A DNA stretch of 64,000 nucleotides from assembly GCF_007741515.1 (NCBI RefSeq), contig NZ_CP036263.1, positions 5,319,178 to 5,383,177 of the forward strand, given 5' to 3'. Position 1 is the first letter of the stretch, and each line of letters starts with the position of its first letter. The stretch is from Adhaeretor mobilis (GTDB taxonomy: Bacteria > Planctomycetota > Planctomycetia > Pirellulales > Lacipirellulaceae). The notes below the pieces were generated by a model that was not told where the DNA came from, did not search any database, and worked only from the letters and a program-made list of their open reading frames with translations. This document shows positions 53,984 through 62,653 of the stretch, piece after piece. A program made the position numbers and the translations under genes.

Positions 53984-55627
53984 ATGTGCGTACGAAGTTC
54001 AGTGTTGCATTCTTGCGCGCTTTTGGTTTACTGTTGCGCCGTTGCAACTACAGCGGTGGCGAGCACCTCCTACCATATTGGCAACAGCTTGACATACGAC
54101 AGTCTGCCAGAAGGGGTAGCCGATCTTGCAACCACCCGGGGCTTTACACACGAGGTGGGTATGCACATTCGATCAGCCTCGTCACTCAACGCAATTGAGA
54201 TGTGGCCCGACGAGACTACAATCGACCCTTTAGAACCATTCGGCACGTACCAGAATGCGTTGTCGAATTACGCCTGGGACGCGGTGACACTCCAACCGCA
54301 CAATCGAAGTGTATCGGTCGGCGGTTTTGCCTCAACACTTGCCACGGATGTCGATACGATCACCAACATGATCGATCTCACGCGAACTAATCCTGCGAAT
54401 GCAGATACGAAGTTCTACATCTACGCTGCCTGGCCACTCTTAAACAATTCTCAGAGCGTCTGGGAGTCTCACTCTGAAGATCTCGACGAAACCCTCACTA
54501 CCCGGAAGCGTGGGTACTATAACAATCTGATTGAACGAGTACGGCAAGAGACCACTGCCGAGGTGCTGATGGTGCCTGTGGGCGAAGTGCTGTTTGAGCT
54601 GAGCAAAGCGTTGGCTAATGGTGAGGTTCCTGGCTTCTCGCACATCTCACAGTTTTACCGCGATCAGCTTCATATGAATTATTCCCACGGTAGATACGTG
54701 GCTGGCCTAACGACTTACTCGACGCTATTCAACGACACGCCCTACGGCCTGACGCCCGATAACTACTACGGGGGAGAAAACATTCTCACACCCGAGCAAT
54801 TCGATGTGCTGCAGGGGATTGTAAGCGAAGTGCTAGACAACCATCAGTACAGCGGCACCAATTTCCCAACCCCAACCACTGCGGACTTCAATCTAAGCGG
54901 GCAAGTCGAGAGTGACGACCTCACCGTGTGGTCCTCCTCCTATGGAGTGACCGAGCCCTACGATCCCAACGGCGACGGCGTTGTCGATGAGGCGGATCGA
55001 CTGCTGTGGGAGACGAGTGCCTCTACATTTCACCCAGCCGACTTCAATCGCGATAGTCGTGTGAATCCACTGGATTTCGATGTTTGGGAACAATCCATGG
55101 GCGTCGATGATGGCGGCGACGCGGACGGCGATGGCGACACTGACGAGCAAGATCGCCTGATCTGGGAGCAAGCGAACGTTCCGTTCCATCCGGCCGACTT
55201 CAACCTAGACGGCATCGTGGAAGAATCTGATCTCGCGCTAGCGCTTCAATTCTACGGCCTCGACGATAGCGGAGACGTGAATGGCGACAACGAGACGAAC
55301 GGTGCCGACTTCCTCGCCATTCAACAGGTGTTTACGCCTCACAATCCGGCAGATTTCAACAAGGACTATGTCGTCGACGAGGAAGACCTCCAGCAATGGG
55401 AAGCCACGGTCGGTTGGCAGGAAACGACTGACATCGATGGCGACGGGATAGCCGCGGGAAATGAATTCCTCGCTTGGCAGCAAGAACTCGGCAAAATTTG
55501 GCCCGTCGGCGCTGGTGGTGGCAATGTCAGCAACGTGCCGGAACCATCTGGATTAATCTTGGGCTTCAGCCTAGCACTGGGCATCGGCCTAACGCGACCG
55601 CGTGATAAGCATGTGCGTAGAAACTAG
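53984..55627 (+). CDS. SGNH-hydrolase-like PEP-CTERM protein with four dockerin-like repeats
   Basis: From the ATG at 53984 the product has 547 residues. The order is: signal peptide (SCALLVYCCAVATTAVA), SGNH domain with block HIGNSLTYDS and FYRDQLHMNYSHGR, then four repeats of about 55 residues. Each repeat starts PADFN or ADFN and holds paired calcium loops such as DPNGDGVVDEADR and DADGDGDTDEQDR. It ends in a PEP-CTERM anchor (VPEPSGLILGFSLALGIGL). The SGNH domain resembles the gene at 52145. The repeats may bind calcium and partner proteins outside the cell. An earlier frame opening at 53873 is unlikely. Confidence 0.87.
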   Translation: MCVRSSVLHSCALLVYCCAVATTAVASTSYHIGNSLTYDSLPEGVADLATTRGFTHEVGMHIRSASSLNAIEMWPDETTIDPLEPFGTYQNALSNYAWDAVTLQPHNRSVSVGGFASTLATDVDTITNMIDLTRTNPANADTKFYIYAAWPLLNNSQSVWESHSEDLDETLTTRKRGYYNNLIERVRQETTAEVLMVPVGEVLFELSKALANGEVPGFSHISQFYRDQLHMNYSHGRYVAGLTTYSTLFNDTPYGLTPDNYYGGENILTPEQFDVLQGIVSEVLDNHQYSGTNFPTPTTADFNLSGQVESDDLTVWSSSYGVTEPYDPNGDGVVDEADRLLWETSASTFHPADFNRDSRVNPLDFDVWEQSMGVDDGGDADGDGDTDEQDRLIWEQANVPFHPADFNLDGIVEESDLALALQFYGLDDSGDVNGDNETNGADFLAIQQVFTPHNPADFNKDYVVDEEDLQQWEATVGWQETTDIDGDGIAAGNEFLAWQQELGKIWPVGAGGGNVSNVPEPSGLILGFSLALGIGLTRPRDKHVRRN

Positions 55628-55655
55628 GCTGATGAACTGCAGCTCACCGAGCCCT

Positions 55656-55847
55656 CTACCAAGGCTTGAGCTTCCAACCGAGTACGAACCCGATCCCTAA
55701 GCACCACAACGCGGCAACCTCGGGTTTTTCGCGGGCGTACTCTTTCACATAATCGACGATGTCCGCACTCGGCTGTAGATCCCCTGGGGAACTCGCCTGA
55801 CCGGTGGAAAGGATGTCTTGCTTCCTCGTGGCGGCAGTTTCTGACAT
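55656..55847 (-). CDS. Small DUF883/YqjD-like membrane protein
   Basis: The 63-residue product has a strong ribosome-binding site (GAGGAG), a polar N-terminus and one C-terminal helix region (EVAALWCLGIGFVLGWKL). The pattern YVKEYAREKPEVAAL resembles YqjD/ElaB proteins, which bind ribosomes to the membrane. It is the last gene of a minus-strand run of small membrane proteins. Confidence 0.75.
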   Translation of the reverse strand: MSETAATRKQDILSTGQASSPGDLQPSADIVDYVKEYAREKPEVAALWCLGIGFVLGWKLKPW

Positions 55848-55886
55848 GGAGTGTCTCCTCTGAATAAGAAAGAGTGTGGGTTGTGA

Positions 55887-56408
55887 TTAACGGGGTGGAA
55901 GTTTTATTTCAGACCGGGCTGCAGTTGCAGCAGATTCCGGTGCCGTTGGATGTGACGTTGCTGGCTTAGTTGCGGATCCAGGCTTGAGAGTTTGCTTGAG
56001 CCACGTAACGTTGCGTTGTAACTCTTCGGAGGAACGTTCCCAGGTGGCAAACCCTTGACGTAGTTTGAGGTACGCCATCCCCAGTAGCAAGGCTGCGGCA
56101 ACCAAACCGCACCCGGCGGCGGCGGCTAGGGAACTGGCTTTGGTCCAACTAAATTCCAACGAAAACCACTCTCCCAGTGAGAGCAGTCCCACGGGCAAGC
56201 AACTGAGCAGCACAAGTGTGCCGATGCCAGCCAAGATTGCTGTTGAGCGTAGCTTTTGGGCGTTTTCTTTGGCGTCGAGCTTGGCGAGCCGTAGCTGCAG
56301 CTCGCCCAGTTCGAGCGCATCGTGAGCTAGACTGGCAAAGCTCTGTCGAACATGGCTCGGCTTGCCATTGCTTGTGGATGCTCGCTGGGTGTTTTGATTG
56401 GTATTCAT
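55887..56408 (-). CDS. Holin-superfamily-like (Phage_holin_3_6 type) membrane protein
   Basis: The 173-residue product has an amphipathic N-terminal helix (SFASLAHDALELGELQLRLA) then two membrane segments (ILAGIGTLVLLSCLPVGLLS; SSLAAAAGCGLVAAALLLGM), a helix and a polar tail rich in Ala, Thr and Pro. This layout matches the Phage_holin_3_6 / DUF1469 group found next to YqjD-like genes in many bacteria. It is not from a phage; the name reflects the family. In E. coli the equivalent is YqjE, beside YqjD and YqjK. Confidence 0.78.
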   Translation of the reverse strand: MNTNQNTQRASTSNGKPSHVRQSFASLAHDALELGELQLRLAKLDAKENAQKLRSTAILAGIGTLVLLSCLPVGLLSLGEWFSLEFSWTKASSLAAAAGCGLVAAALLLGMAYLKLRQGFATWERSSEELQRNVTWLKQTLKPGSATKPATSHPTAPESAATAARSEIKLPPR

Positions 56409-56456
56409 AATCGCTCTAGCATGATTTGCTTCGTCTCTGCTCGCTACTTTTGTGAA

Positions 56457-56684
56457 TCATCTGCGTTTTACGAGCCAACCGAAGGCGATGCCCAAGGCCA
56501 AAGCGGCAGCGACGGTGATTTTTGGGTGCGTGCCCAGGAACTCTTCGACGCCTTGCGAACAACGCTCAACAAAGTCCGAGGAGTTAGTGTCCTCTTCCTG
56601 AAAAGACCTTGCCGCTGTCGTCGTAGCTGTCGTCGTAGCTGTGGTCGTAGAGTCCCAATAGTCCTGCAGTCGATTCTTAGACAT
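56457..56684 (-). CDS. Small membrane protein with Thr/Ala tract
   Basis: The 75-residue product has a repeated DNA stretch coding for TTTATTTATTTA, an acidic linker and a C-terminal helix (HPKITVAAALALGIAFGWLV) of the YqjD/ElaB type. The tract may vary in length between strains. The gene shares strand and spacing with its neighbours. Confidence 0.65.
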   Translation of the reverse strand: MSKNRLQDYWDSTTTATTTATTTAARSFQEEDTNSSDFVERCSQGVEEFLGTHPKITVAAALALGIAFGWLVKRR

Positions 56685-56711
56685 GAGTTGCTTTCGGTGA
56701 AATCGTGATCG

Positions 56712-57164
56712 CTACTTGGGTCGCGGGTAAGCAGGAGTATCTGCACCACCATCCTCGGCCTTTTCTCTTGCTTCGGCTACTTTCCCCGTCATTTCGCCCG
56801 CCTTGGCAGTCAAGTATCCCATCGCTGCCCGCGAGAGGCCCGTAGCAGCCAGGGTTAAGAGCTGAGCGCTTAACCCCGACGTACGGCTGGCCTTACTCTT
56901 TGGCGCCACGACTAGCTTCTCTTGCTTTGCCAGCCGTGCGAGCGTGGCAGCATCGGGCACGATTTTGCGGATTGGCCGCGGAACTAACGCATACCCAACT
57001 ACGGTCGCAGCCCCGGCCACCAGCCAGGGGTACCGCCGTACGTAGTAACGCCAATCGGTGCGGTCGCGCACCTGCTGGCCGACTTGTTCGAAGTCGGCAT
57101 GCAGTTCACGCCGCAACGTGCTCATCCTCTCACGTAGTTCATCGGCATTGGTTTTCTTATCCAT
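56712..57164 (-). CDS. Membrane protein of the small-protein run, unknown
   Basis: The 150-residue product starts with a long polar helix (ADELRERMSTLRRELHADFE), then YYVRRYPWLVAGAATVVGYA as a membrane segment, then a basic region and a second hydrophobic stretch (LSAQLLTLAATGLSRAAMGY). It resembles YqjD-like proteins with an added C-terminal part. It lies between the 75-codon and 113-codon genes on the same strand. Confidence 0.7.
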   Translation of the reverse strand: MDKKTNADELRERMSTLRRELHADFEQVGQQVRDRTDWRYYVRRYPWLVAGAATVVGYALVPRPIRKIVPDAATLARLAKQEKLVVAPKSKASRTSGLSAQLLTLAATGLSRAAMGYLTAKAGEMTGKVAEAREKAEDGGADTPAYPRPK

Positions 57165-57217
57165 CGGGTACCTTCAATCTCCGCGGGCTTTCCCTGTTAC
57201 TTTAGCTGTCCGGCTGC

Positions 57218-57559
57218 TTACTTCCTCAGACGATTGCTTACAGCGTCCGGAAGAACGCCATCAAGCTGACCGAGAATCTTTCGACCCAGCCCTTCGGCAG
57301 CGATGCGATCGGTCCAACTGCTCGAAGAAGATCTGCGGGAAGATTGAGTAAGTATGAAGCCAAGTGCAAAGCCAGCGCCTAAGGCGGTAAAAATTGTCTT
57401 GCCGAGATTGTCCTTGGCCATCTCTCGCACTTGGCTTACGCCGCGCTGCAGATACTGCTGCGCACGCTGAGCCGGATCATGGCTAATGTATTCACCTTCG
57501 CCAGGGTCAAAAGTCTCCGAGCGATCGACGTTGGTAAACGGTTCGGTATTGGCAGGCAT
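57218..57559 (-). CDS. Membrane protein of the small-protein run, YqjD-like
   Basis: The 113-residue product has a polar N-terminus, a helical stretch (DPAQRAQQYLQRGVSQVREM), a membrane segment (GKTIFTALGAGFALGFILTQ) and a Ser-rich turn, then another short helix. The membrane segment with its Gly pattern is like that in ElaB/YqjD proteins. Spacing to its neighbours is about 50 bp on each side. Confidence 0.7.
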   Translation of the reverse strand: MPANTEPFTNVDRSETFDPGEGEYISHDPAQRAQQYLQRGVSQVREMAKDNLGKTIFTALGAGFALGFILTQSSRRSSSSSWTDRIAAEGLGRKILGQLDGVLPDAVSNRLRK

Positions 57560-57607
57560 CTTGAGCCTCCTAGCTTTAATTGGTAAGTCTTAGGGAGTGA
57601 AATATTT

Positions 57608-57994
57608 CTAGCGAGATCGCAAGACCAATCCGACAACCACACCCGCCAACAAGCCTGTGCCGAATGCGACCGCCACAGACTCGGCAGGACGTTTCTCGAC
57701 GGTTTGTCGCACTTGTCCGGCGGCGTCGCGCATCGAATCGCTTGCTTGACCGAAATATTCTTTGGCGGTATCAGCGGCATGTTGCACCATGCCAGAGGAC
57801 TTTTCGCTGAGCTTCTCCAGCGTGGCTTCAACCTGCTGTCGCGCTTCGCCAGTTTTCTGTTGTATGAGTCCGACGATTTGCTCAAATTCGCCAGAAACTT
57901 CTTGCAGTTCGTCGTCGGTGAGTTGCCCCCACTTTTCCTGAATGAGGCCCTTAAGTTGGTTCCAGTTTCCTGTGAGCTGCTGTTGCGTGATCAT
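57608..57994 (-). CDS. CsbD-family stress protein fused to a YqjD-like helix
   Basis: From the ATG at 57994 the product has 128 residues. Residues 1-60 match CsbD (LTGNWNQLKGLIQEKWGQLT; DDELQEVSGEFEQIVGLIQQ). CsbD proteins are stress-induced and of unknown biochemical role. After this comes a helical region and a C-terminal membrane segment (AVAFGTGLLAGVVVGLVLRS), which CsbD usually lacks; ElaB/YqjD proteins have it. The gene heads the minus-strand run. An in-frame start at 58096 is unlikely. Confidence 0.85.
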   Translation of the reverse strand: MITQQQLTGNWNQLKGLIQEKWGQLTDDELQEVSGEFEQIVGLIQQKTGEARQQVEATLEKLSEKSSGMVQHAADTAKEYFGQASDSMRDAAGQVRQTVEKRPAESVAVAFGTGLLAGVVVGLVLRSR

Positions 57995-58451
57995 CCTGTC
58001 TTCCTTTGTGTAGACGCTAACTGCAACATCCAAAGTGAATGCTGCCGAAGGTGGCGAAACCGGATTTGCCCCAGTGCTTATGCCGAGAGATAACAAGCCG
58101 AACGCCGAACTCAGATGTAAAGAAATCTCTCAGCCTAACTTCGGGTAGATTGCCCTCTAGTATAGCATTATCTATCTAATGAGGCACTTAACTATCAGCA
58201 TAGCTTGAGCAAACCCCGTACCATAGGCACCGGTAGTGTGCTGGCAGACTACGGAATGCAATTTGCCTTGCTTAATGGGCTCTAACGGGGGAATGTTGTA
58301 ATCTCTTCATCGCCCGAGGGTTAGAATACAATCCAGTGCCTCGAGTCGTGTAGCCTGTGGTGGTTTCCCTGTGACCACCCTGGACGATTGGGCTCCAGGC
58401 CATGTTCGCTGCGACTGAATTGCCGCACTTGCCTAACCAGAATTTTCCCTC
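57995..58451. other. Divergent promoter region, CsbD run / AI-2E transporter
   Basis: This 457-bp stretch separates divergent genes. No gene or repeat was recognised. A stretch of lower GC around 58140-58200 could hold promoters. Confidence 0.4.
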
Positions 58452-59690
58452 ATGAGTACTCCGCCTACCGATGGCCCCAGCGTGGAAGTTCCCGTCCGCA
58501 GCGAAGTTGGTAGCGAGCTTCGCACAACTCCACCGGAAGAGTCGTTGAGCCTGTCTACGGATTATTCTAGCGGGGGCATCTGCGGCGCAAGAAACCCAGC
58601 CTTCAGCGACCCCACTAGCGACGAGGTTTGTGATTTGGGGGTTGAGATCCAAGCCTGGGATCTCAAAGATGCGGCCTTGGTAACGCTAACCGTATTGGCG
58701 GCTTTCTACACGCTCTATTTCACGCGGGCACTGCTGTTCCCGATTGTGCTAGCTTTTATCGTGAACCTGGTGCTCAAGCCCATTATCTTGCGATTACAGA
58801 AATGGCGTGTGCCGACTGCTCTGTCAGCCGCCTGCGTCATGTCGCTGAGCTTGGCGGTCGTCGCCGGGGGGGTATGGTTACTGTGGGATCCAGCTGCACG
58901 CTGGGTCACCGAAGCCCAACTTAGATTGCCTGCCGCGATGGAAAAGTTTGAGACCTTGCAAGCTCCGATTGAGCAGATCGCAGAGGTCAGCAAGCAGATC
59001 GAAGAAGCTACAGAACTCCCCGGCGAAGATAGACCGGTACAGGTCGAGAGCAAAGAAGACAAGTTGGGCAGTGCTTTGAACATCACGGGCGGTTTCCTCG
59101 GCGGTACCATGATTGTGCTGGTGCTGGTCTTTTTCTTGCTGGCCGGAGGTGACCGATTCCTGGAGAAGATCGTCGAGTTGATGCCCAACTGGCGCGACAA
59201 GCGCCGTGTGGTGGCAATGTCGCGTGACGTGCAGTATCAGATATCGAGTTACTTGCTGTCCATCACCATCATTAATGCCCTGTTGGGGCTATCCATTGGC
59301 TTGGGCCTTTACGCCATTGGCATTCCTGAGCCGGCACTATGGGGAACGCTAGCCGCCCTGTTGAACTACATACCGTTTGCTGGCGCAATCGTAGGTGCTG
59401 TCATCGTTTTTCTTGTCGGGTTGATTTCCATGCCCTCGATTGGCGGCGCTATGCTGGCACCGCTGATTTACTTGTCCGCGAACGCCATCGAAGCAAATTT
59501 CATTACCCCGGTTGTGTTGGGCAAGTCGATCAGCCTCAACCCAGTAATACTCATCCTGTCCGTGTTCTTCTGGGGTTGGCTGTGGGGCATCGGCGGAGTG
59601 TTACTGGCCGTGCCGCTTCTGGTGGTGCTGAAGATCAGCTTCGACCACTCGCCGACACTCAAGCCACTGGGCATGTTTCTGGCGCGGTGA
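58452..59690 (+). CDS. AI-2E/PerM-family transporter
   Basis: The 412-residue protein has a polar N-terminus of about 70 residues, then eight membrane helices in the usual family order: AALVTLTVLAAFYTLYFTRA, FPIVLAFIVNLVLKPIILRL, a large soluble loop at about 170-220, and the C-terminal block ALWGTLAALLNYIPFAGAIV ... LNPVILILSVFFWGWLWGIG. PerM/AI-2E-family members carry small solutes or sodium; autoinducer export is known only for a few. The stop overlaps the next gene's GTG by four bases. Confidence 0.9.
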   Translation: MSTPPTDGPSVEVPVRSEVGSELRTTPPEESLSLSTDYSSGGICGARNPAFSDPTSDEVCDLGVEIQAWDLKDAALVTLTVLAAFYTLYFTRALLFPIVLAFIVNLVLKPIILRLQKWRVPTALSAACVMSLSLAVVAGGVWLLWDPAARWVTEAQLRLPAAMEKFETLQAPIEQIAEVSKQIEEATELPGEDRPVQVESKEDKLGSALNITGGFLGGTMIVLVLVFFLLAGGDRFLEKIVELMPNWRDKRRVVAMSRDVQYQISSYLLSITIINALLGLSIGLGLYAIGIPEPALWGTLAALLNYIPFAGAIVGAVIVFLVGLISMPSIGGAMLAPLIYLSANAIEANFITPVVLGKSISLNPVILILSVFFWGWLWGIGGVLLAVPLLVVLKISFDHSPTLKPLGMFLAR

Positions 59691-60007
59691 ATGCGGCACC
59701 AGTTACGACAACCCAAACTTTCGGAGTGCCGATTTTGCTGCTCAAGAGCACTTGCCTAATTCTCGCTTCTTGTTGCCTAGCAATCGAGCCGTACACTCTT
59801 GCCCAACAAGCAGGTAGCGATGAAATCTTCGCTGCAAAGAAAACAGGCGAAGTAACCATGAAAGAAATCATCGGCAATGCCAAACTCATGACCAAGGTGA
59901 AGAACGACCTGCTGGGCGGCGAACGGCTGGCCATGATGGTCAGTCACGAAATCATGGTGCAAATCATGTTGCGAGACAAACAGTTCATGAAAACCCTGCA
60001 AGGCTAA
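59687..60007 (+). CDS. Small exported protein, unknown
   Basis: The GTG at 59687 overlaps the transporter stop (GTGA), implying coupling. The 106-residue product has a hydrophobic N-terminal segment (PILLLKSTCLILASCCLAIE) likely to be a signal peptide, then a basic helical part (AKLMTKVKNDLLGGERLAMM). No family recognised. A longer frame starting at 59339 lies wholly within the transporter gene and is unlikely. Confidence 0.65.
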   Translation: MNAAPVTTTQTFGVPILLLKSTCLILASCCLAIEPYTLAQQAGSDEIFAAKKTGEVTMKEIIGNAKLMTKVKNDLLGGERLAMMVSHEIMVQIMLRDKQFMKTLQG

Positions 60008-60224
60008 CTGAGCGAGGAGACAAGCCTCAATGGGGAGCGGGCGGCAGAAATGCTCGAAAAAAACCGAGCCGAGGATGCTCCGATGTGAATGCGGCGTTCA
60101 TCCCCCAGCCGTAATGCACCAGCACTTGGGCAATAACTCGTTACCGATTTACCCGAGTGCTAACGCATCCCGGAAATAAACTTGTCGAACTCTCGGCTCA
60201 GGCTTTCTAGTGCGGCTTGACTCT

Positions 60225-60262
60225 CGGACTGATCCGGTCGATCCTGTTCATCTTGTTATCCC
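60225..60262. repeat. Family E repeat fragment, copy 2
   Basis: TCCGGTCGATCCTGTTCATC and TTGTTATCCCGTC match the right arm of the repeat at 26368-26460, in the leader before the methyltransferase gene. Confidence 0.5.
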
Positions 60263-60289
60263 GTCAATTCCCACCTTCCCATCGCTCAC

Positions 60290-61072
60290 ATGGAAACCAT
60301 CCAAGGCAATCTCTACGACTTCCCCAAGTATTACGACCTCGTGTATGGCAGCGATTGGGAGGCAGAATTTGATTTTCTCGAAGACTGCTTCGAAAAGCAC
60401 ACAGAATTGGTCGTGGAGCGCCTGTTCGAGCCAGCTTGTGGAACAGGACGATTGCTCGTGAAGCTGGCCGAGGCGGAGTACGAAGTCGGTGGGCTGGATC
60501 TTAATGCCAAGGCGATTGCTTACTGCAACGCGCGGCTTGATAAGCTCGGCTACGACGCGATGACTTTTGTCGGCGACATGTCGGACTTCACGCTGGCCAA
60601 GCCGGTCGATGCGGCATTCAACACGATCAATAGCTTTCGTCATCTGAGTACCGAGCAACAGGCACGTGATCATTTACAGTGCATCGCCAACTGCTTGCGT
60701 CCCGGCGGGCTCTACGTTCTGGGGCTACATCTCACACCCACCACCATCGAGCCTATGCAAGAGGAAAGCTGGTCGGCACGCCGTGGGAACTTGGCCGTTT
60801 GTTCACGATTGTGGGTCGAGGAGTGCGACTTGAAGGCTCGACAAGAGCGCGTGGGCATGAGCTTCGACGTGTACACGCCGACCAAGCAGTTTCGTATTGT
60901 CGATGAGATTTCGTTTCGTATTTATACCGCCCCGCAAATGCAGAAGTTGCTCGCTAGCGTTCCAGAGTTGGAGATCGCCGCGGTCTACGACTTTAGCTAC
61001 GATATTGGCCGGCCGGTGGAGATTGGGCCTGATACTGAGGATGTGGTGTTCGTATTAAGGAAGTGCGGCTAG
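60290..61072 (+). CDS. Class I SAM-dependent methyltransferase
   Basis: The 260-residue protein has the SAM-binding motif I FEPACGTGRLLVKLAE at about residues 46-61, motif II GGLDLNAKAI, FVGDMSDF and the motif LRPGGLYVLGLHL. It starts YYDLVYGSDWEAEFDF like the family of small-molecule methyltransferases. The substrate is unknown. It is a single gene with no clear operon partners. Confidence 0.9.
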   Translation: METIQGNLYDFPKYYDLVYGSDWEAEFDFLEDCFEKHTELVVERLFEPACGTGRLLVKLAEAEYEVGGLDLNAKAIAYCNARLDKLGYDAMTFVGDMSDFTLAKPVDAAFNTINSFRHLSTEQQARDHLQCIANCLRPGGLYVLGLHLTPTTIEPMQEESWSARRGNLAVCSRLWVEECDLKARQERVGMSFDVYTPTKQFRIVDEISFRIYTAPQMQKLLASVPELEIAAVYDFSYDIGRPVEIGPDTEDVVFVLRKCG

Positions 61073-61351
61073 ATAGATATTGGCCTCTATTGTTCGTGCT
61101 GTCTTGTAGTAGCTGGCGCATTTCTGTGGTTTTCATCGCTCCATGCCCCTGCAGCAACAGGCTACCTAAGGCGGAACTCCAAACAGAAGATCGCCAAACG
61201 GATCGAAACGACAAACCAGAAAGGCCTTCGCAACGCCATTCATTCCAGCGATAATAGCTATAAGCAATAATAGAATGCGGAGGGGTCGGTCTCGGAGCTT
61301 GACCCAAGTCACTCTACCTGTCCTCTAGTGCCACCCTAGTAGTTTCCTACC

Positions 61352-62653
61352 TTGAGCAACTCGGCTAATACTTCGTCGCAGCAGCAAATTGTTCCGCAAT
61401 CCTCTTTCCAGGAAGATAGGCTGGACTTCATCGCGTGGGCGCTCGCCTGTGTGAAAATCGACGCGCGTCGTGTGGGTGAACAACTAACAATTGAGCTACC
61501 TGAGGCGGATCAGTCTTCCTTCGGCGGGCAACGGACGGTGACTGTGACTCGCACGGCGGACGAGCGCTTCACCGAATGGCTCACAGTGAAAATTGCTGCC
61601 AAAGAGAAACCACTGCACGCGAGGCCTGGCAAGCAGCCGCTTTCGGTCAATGATTTGGTCGCGCCGTTGTTCGACGCCTACACAGTCGACGGTGGACAAA
61701 TCCACTTAGGTGGGTGCCAACTCACCGACCACCCGTTCTTGCGGCTTACTTTTCCGGTAGATGCGAAAACCGTTTGTCACGTGTTCGTCGCGCCGGATGG
61801 TTCAACCGTGGAGGATGAGCTCGCAAGAGAACTGGGTCTCGACGAGACTTCACCCGTTACCGATTTGCCACCCCGCATCGACGAGATGGCCTTTCAGACT
61901 CTGCGGGGAGCTGGCCTGAGGATTGCCGCCAAGGCGTCGAGCTCACGCGACCCAGAGGCCACGGTGGTTGATCCGCTGGCGGCAGCCGTTGTCTGGATTC
62001 GTCATGCCGATGGACAGTTGGAATTCACCATCGGCGACTCAAGCGCGACGCATCATTTCAGCAGTTGGGCTCGGCTGCTCGCTCCCCAACCTTATGTAAC
62101 ACGTTTTTCCGGCACAAGCACTTTTCATCTCGCTGCCACCGATGACGGACGAATCGATGCAGCCGACCAGATCGCTACGTGCGAACACTCGGGCCGTCGG
62201 GTGCTGGCCGAAGACCTCATCGAGTGTGCTGTCACCGGGCAAAGGGTGCTACCGGAGTTCACCGAGGTGTGTCCTGTCACCGGCCGTGCCTCGCTGCGTG
62301 GTGAGTTCGTGACGTGTGCCACTTGCCAACAACGGGTGAGCAAGGCATCGCTGGTCAATCGAGCAGCCCCCGAGCTGAAGTGTCTAGCTTGTTCTCAGCT
62401 CCACAAGGTGGGCAAGGAAGACCCGCGGCTGGTTTGGATTTTCGGAGAGCATCCAGGCCTTGATCGCTGGGGACGCTGGCAATTGGCCGAAACGGAGTCT
62501 GCCTACATTGCCCAAGGTTCGAGCCTCACGAAACGCATTCTTGTGGTCATCGACAAGGAGACTCTGGACGTGCGCCGGCTAGCATCTGCTGGAATCTTAA
62601 GTCCCGGGTGGACAGACGTGAGCGAGCCAGCTCAGGAAGAATTGCTGCGTTAG
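61352..62653 (+). CDS. Conserved protein with repeated Cys pairs (zinc-ribbon-like), unknown
   Basis: The 433-residue protein starts at TTG 61352. The first 270 residues look globular and beta-rich (LRLTFPVDAKTVCHVFVAPD). From about 277 come paired cysteines in a repeating pattern: CEHSGRRVLAEDLIEC, then CAVTGQRVLPEFTEVC, CPVTGRASLRGEFVTC, CATCQQRVS and LKCLAC. They may form treble-clef or zinc-ribbon folds with repeating units of about 17 residues. No signal peptide. I do not recognise a family name. Confidence 0.75.
   Translation: MSNSANTSSQQQIVPQSSFQEDRLDFIAWALACVKIDARRVGEQLTIELPEADQSSFGGQRTVTVTRTADERFTEWLTVKIAAKEKPLHARPGKQPLSVNDLVAPLFDAYTVDGGQIHLGGCQLTDHPFLRLTFPVDAKTVCHVFVAPDGSTVEDELARELGLDETSPVTDLPPRIDEMAFQTLRGAGLRIAAKASSSRDPEATVVDPLAAAVVWIRHADGQLEFTIGDSSATHHFSSWARLLAPQPYVTRFSGTSTFHLAATDDGRIDAADQIATCEHSGRRVLAEDLIECAVTGQRVLPEFTEVCPVTGRASLRGEFVTCATCQQRVSKASLVNRAAPELKCLACSQLHKVGKEDPRLVWIFGEHPGLDRWGRWQLAETESAYIAQGSSLTKRILVVIDKETLDVRRLASAGILSPGWTDVSEPAQEELLR

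Noticed and set aside
55887-56408. Reading the holin-like gene as part of a prophage
   Set aside because: No other phage gene is near; this family is common beside YqjD-like chromosomal genes.
59339-59686. N-terminal extension of the small exported protein within the transporter gene
   Set aside because: It is wholly inside the AI-2E transporter reading frame. The GTG at 59687 with its GTGA overlap explains the start.
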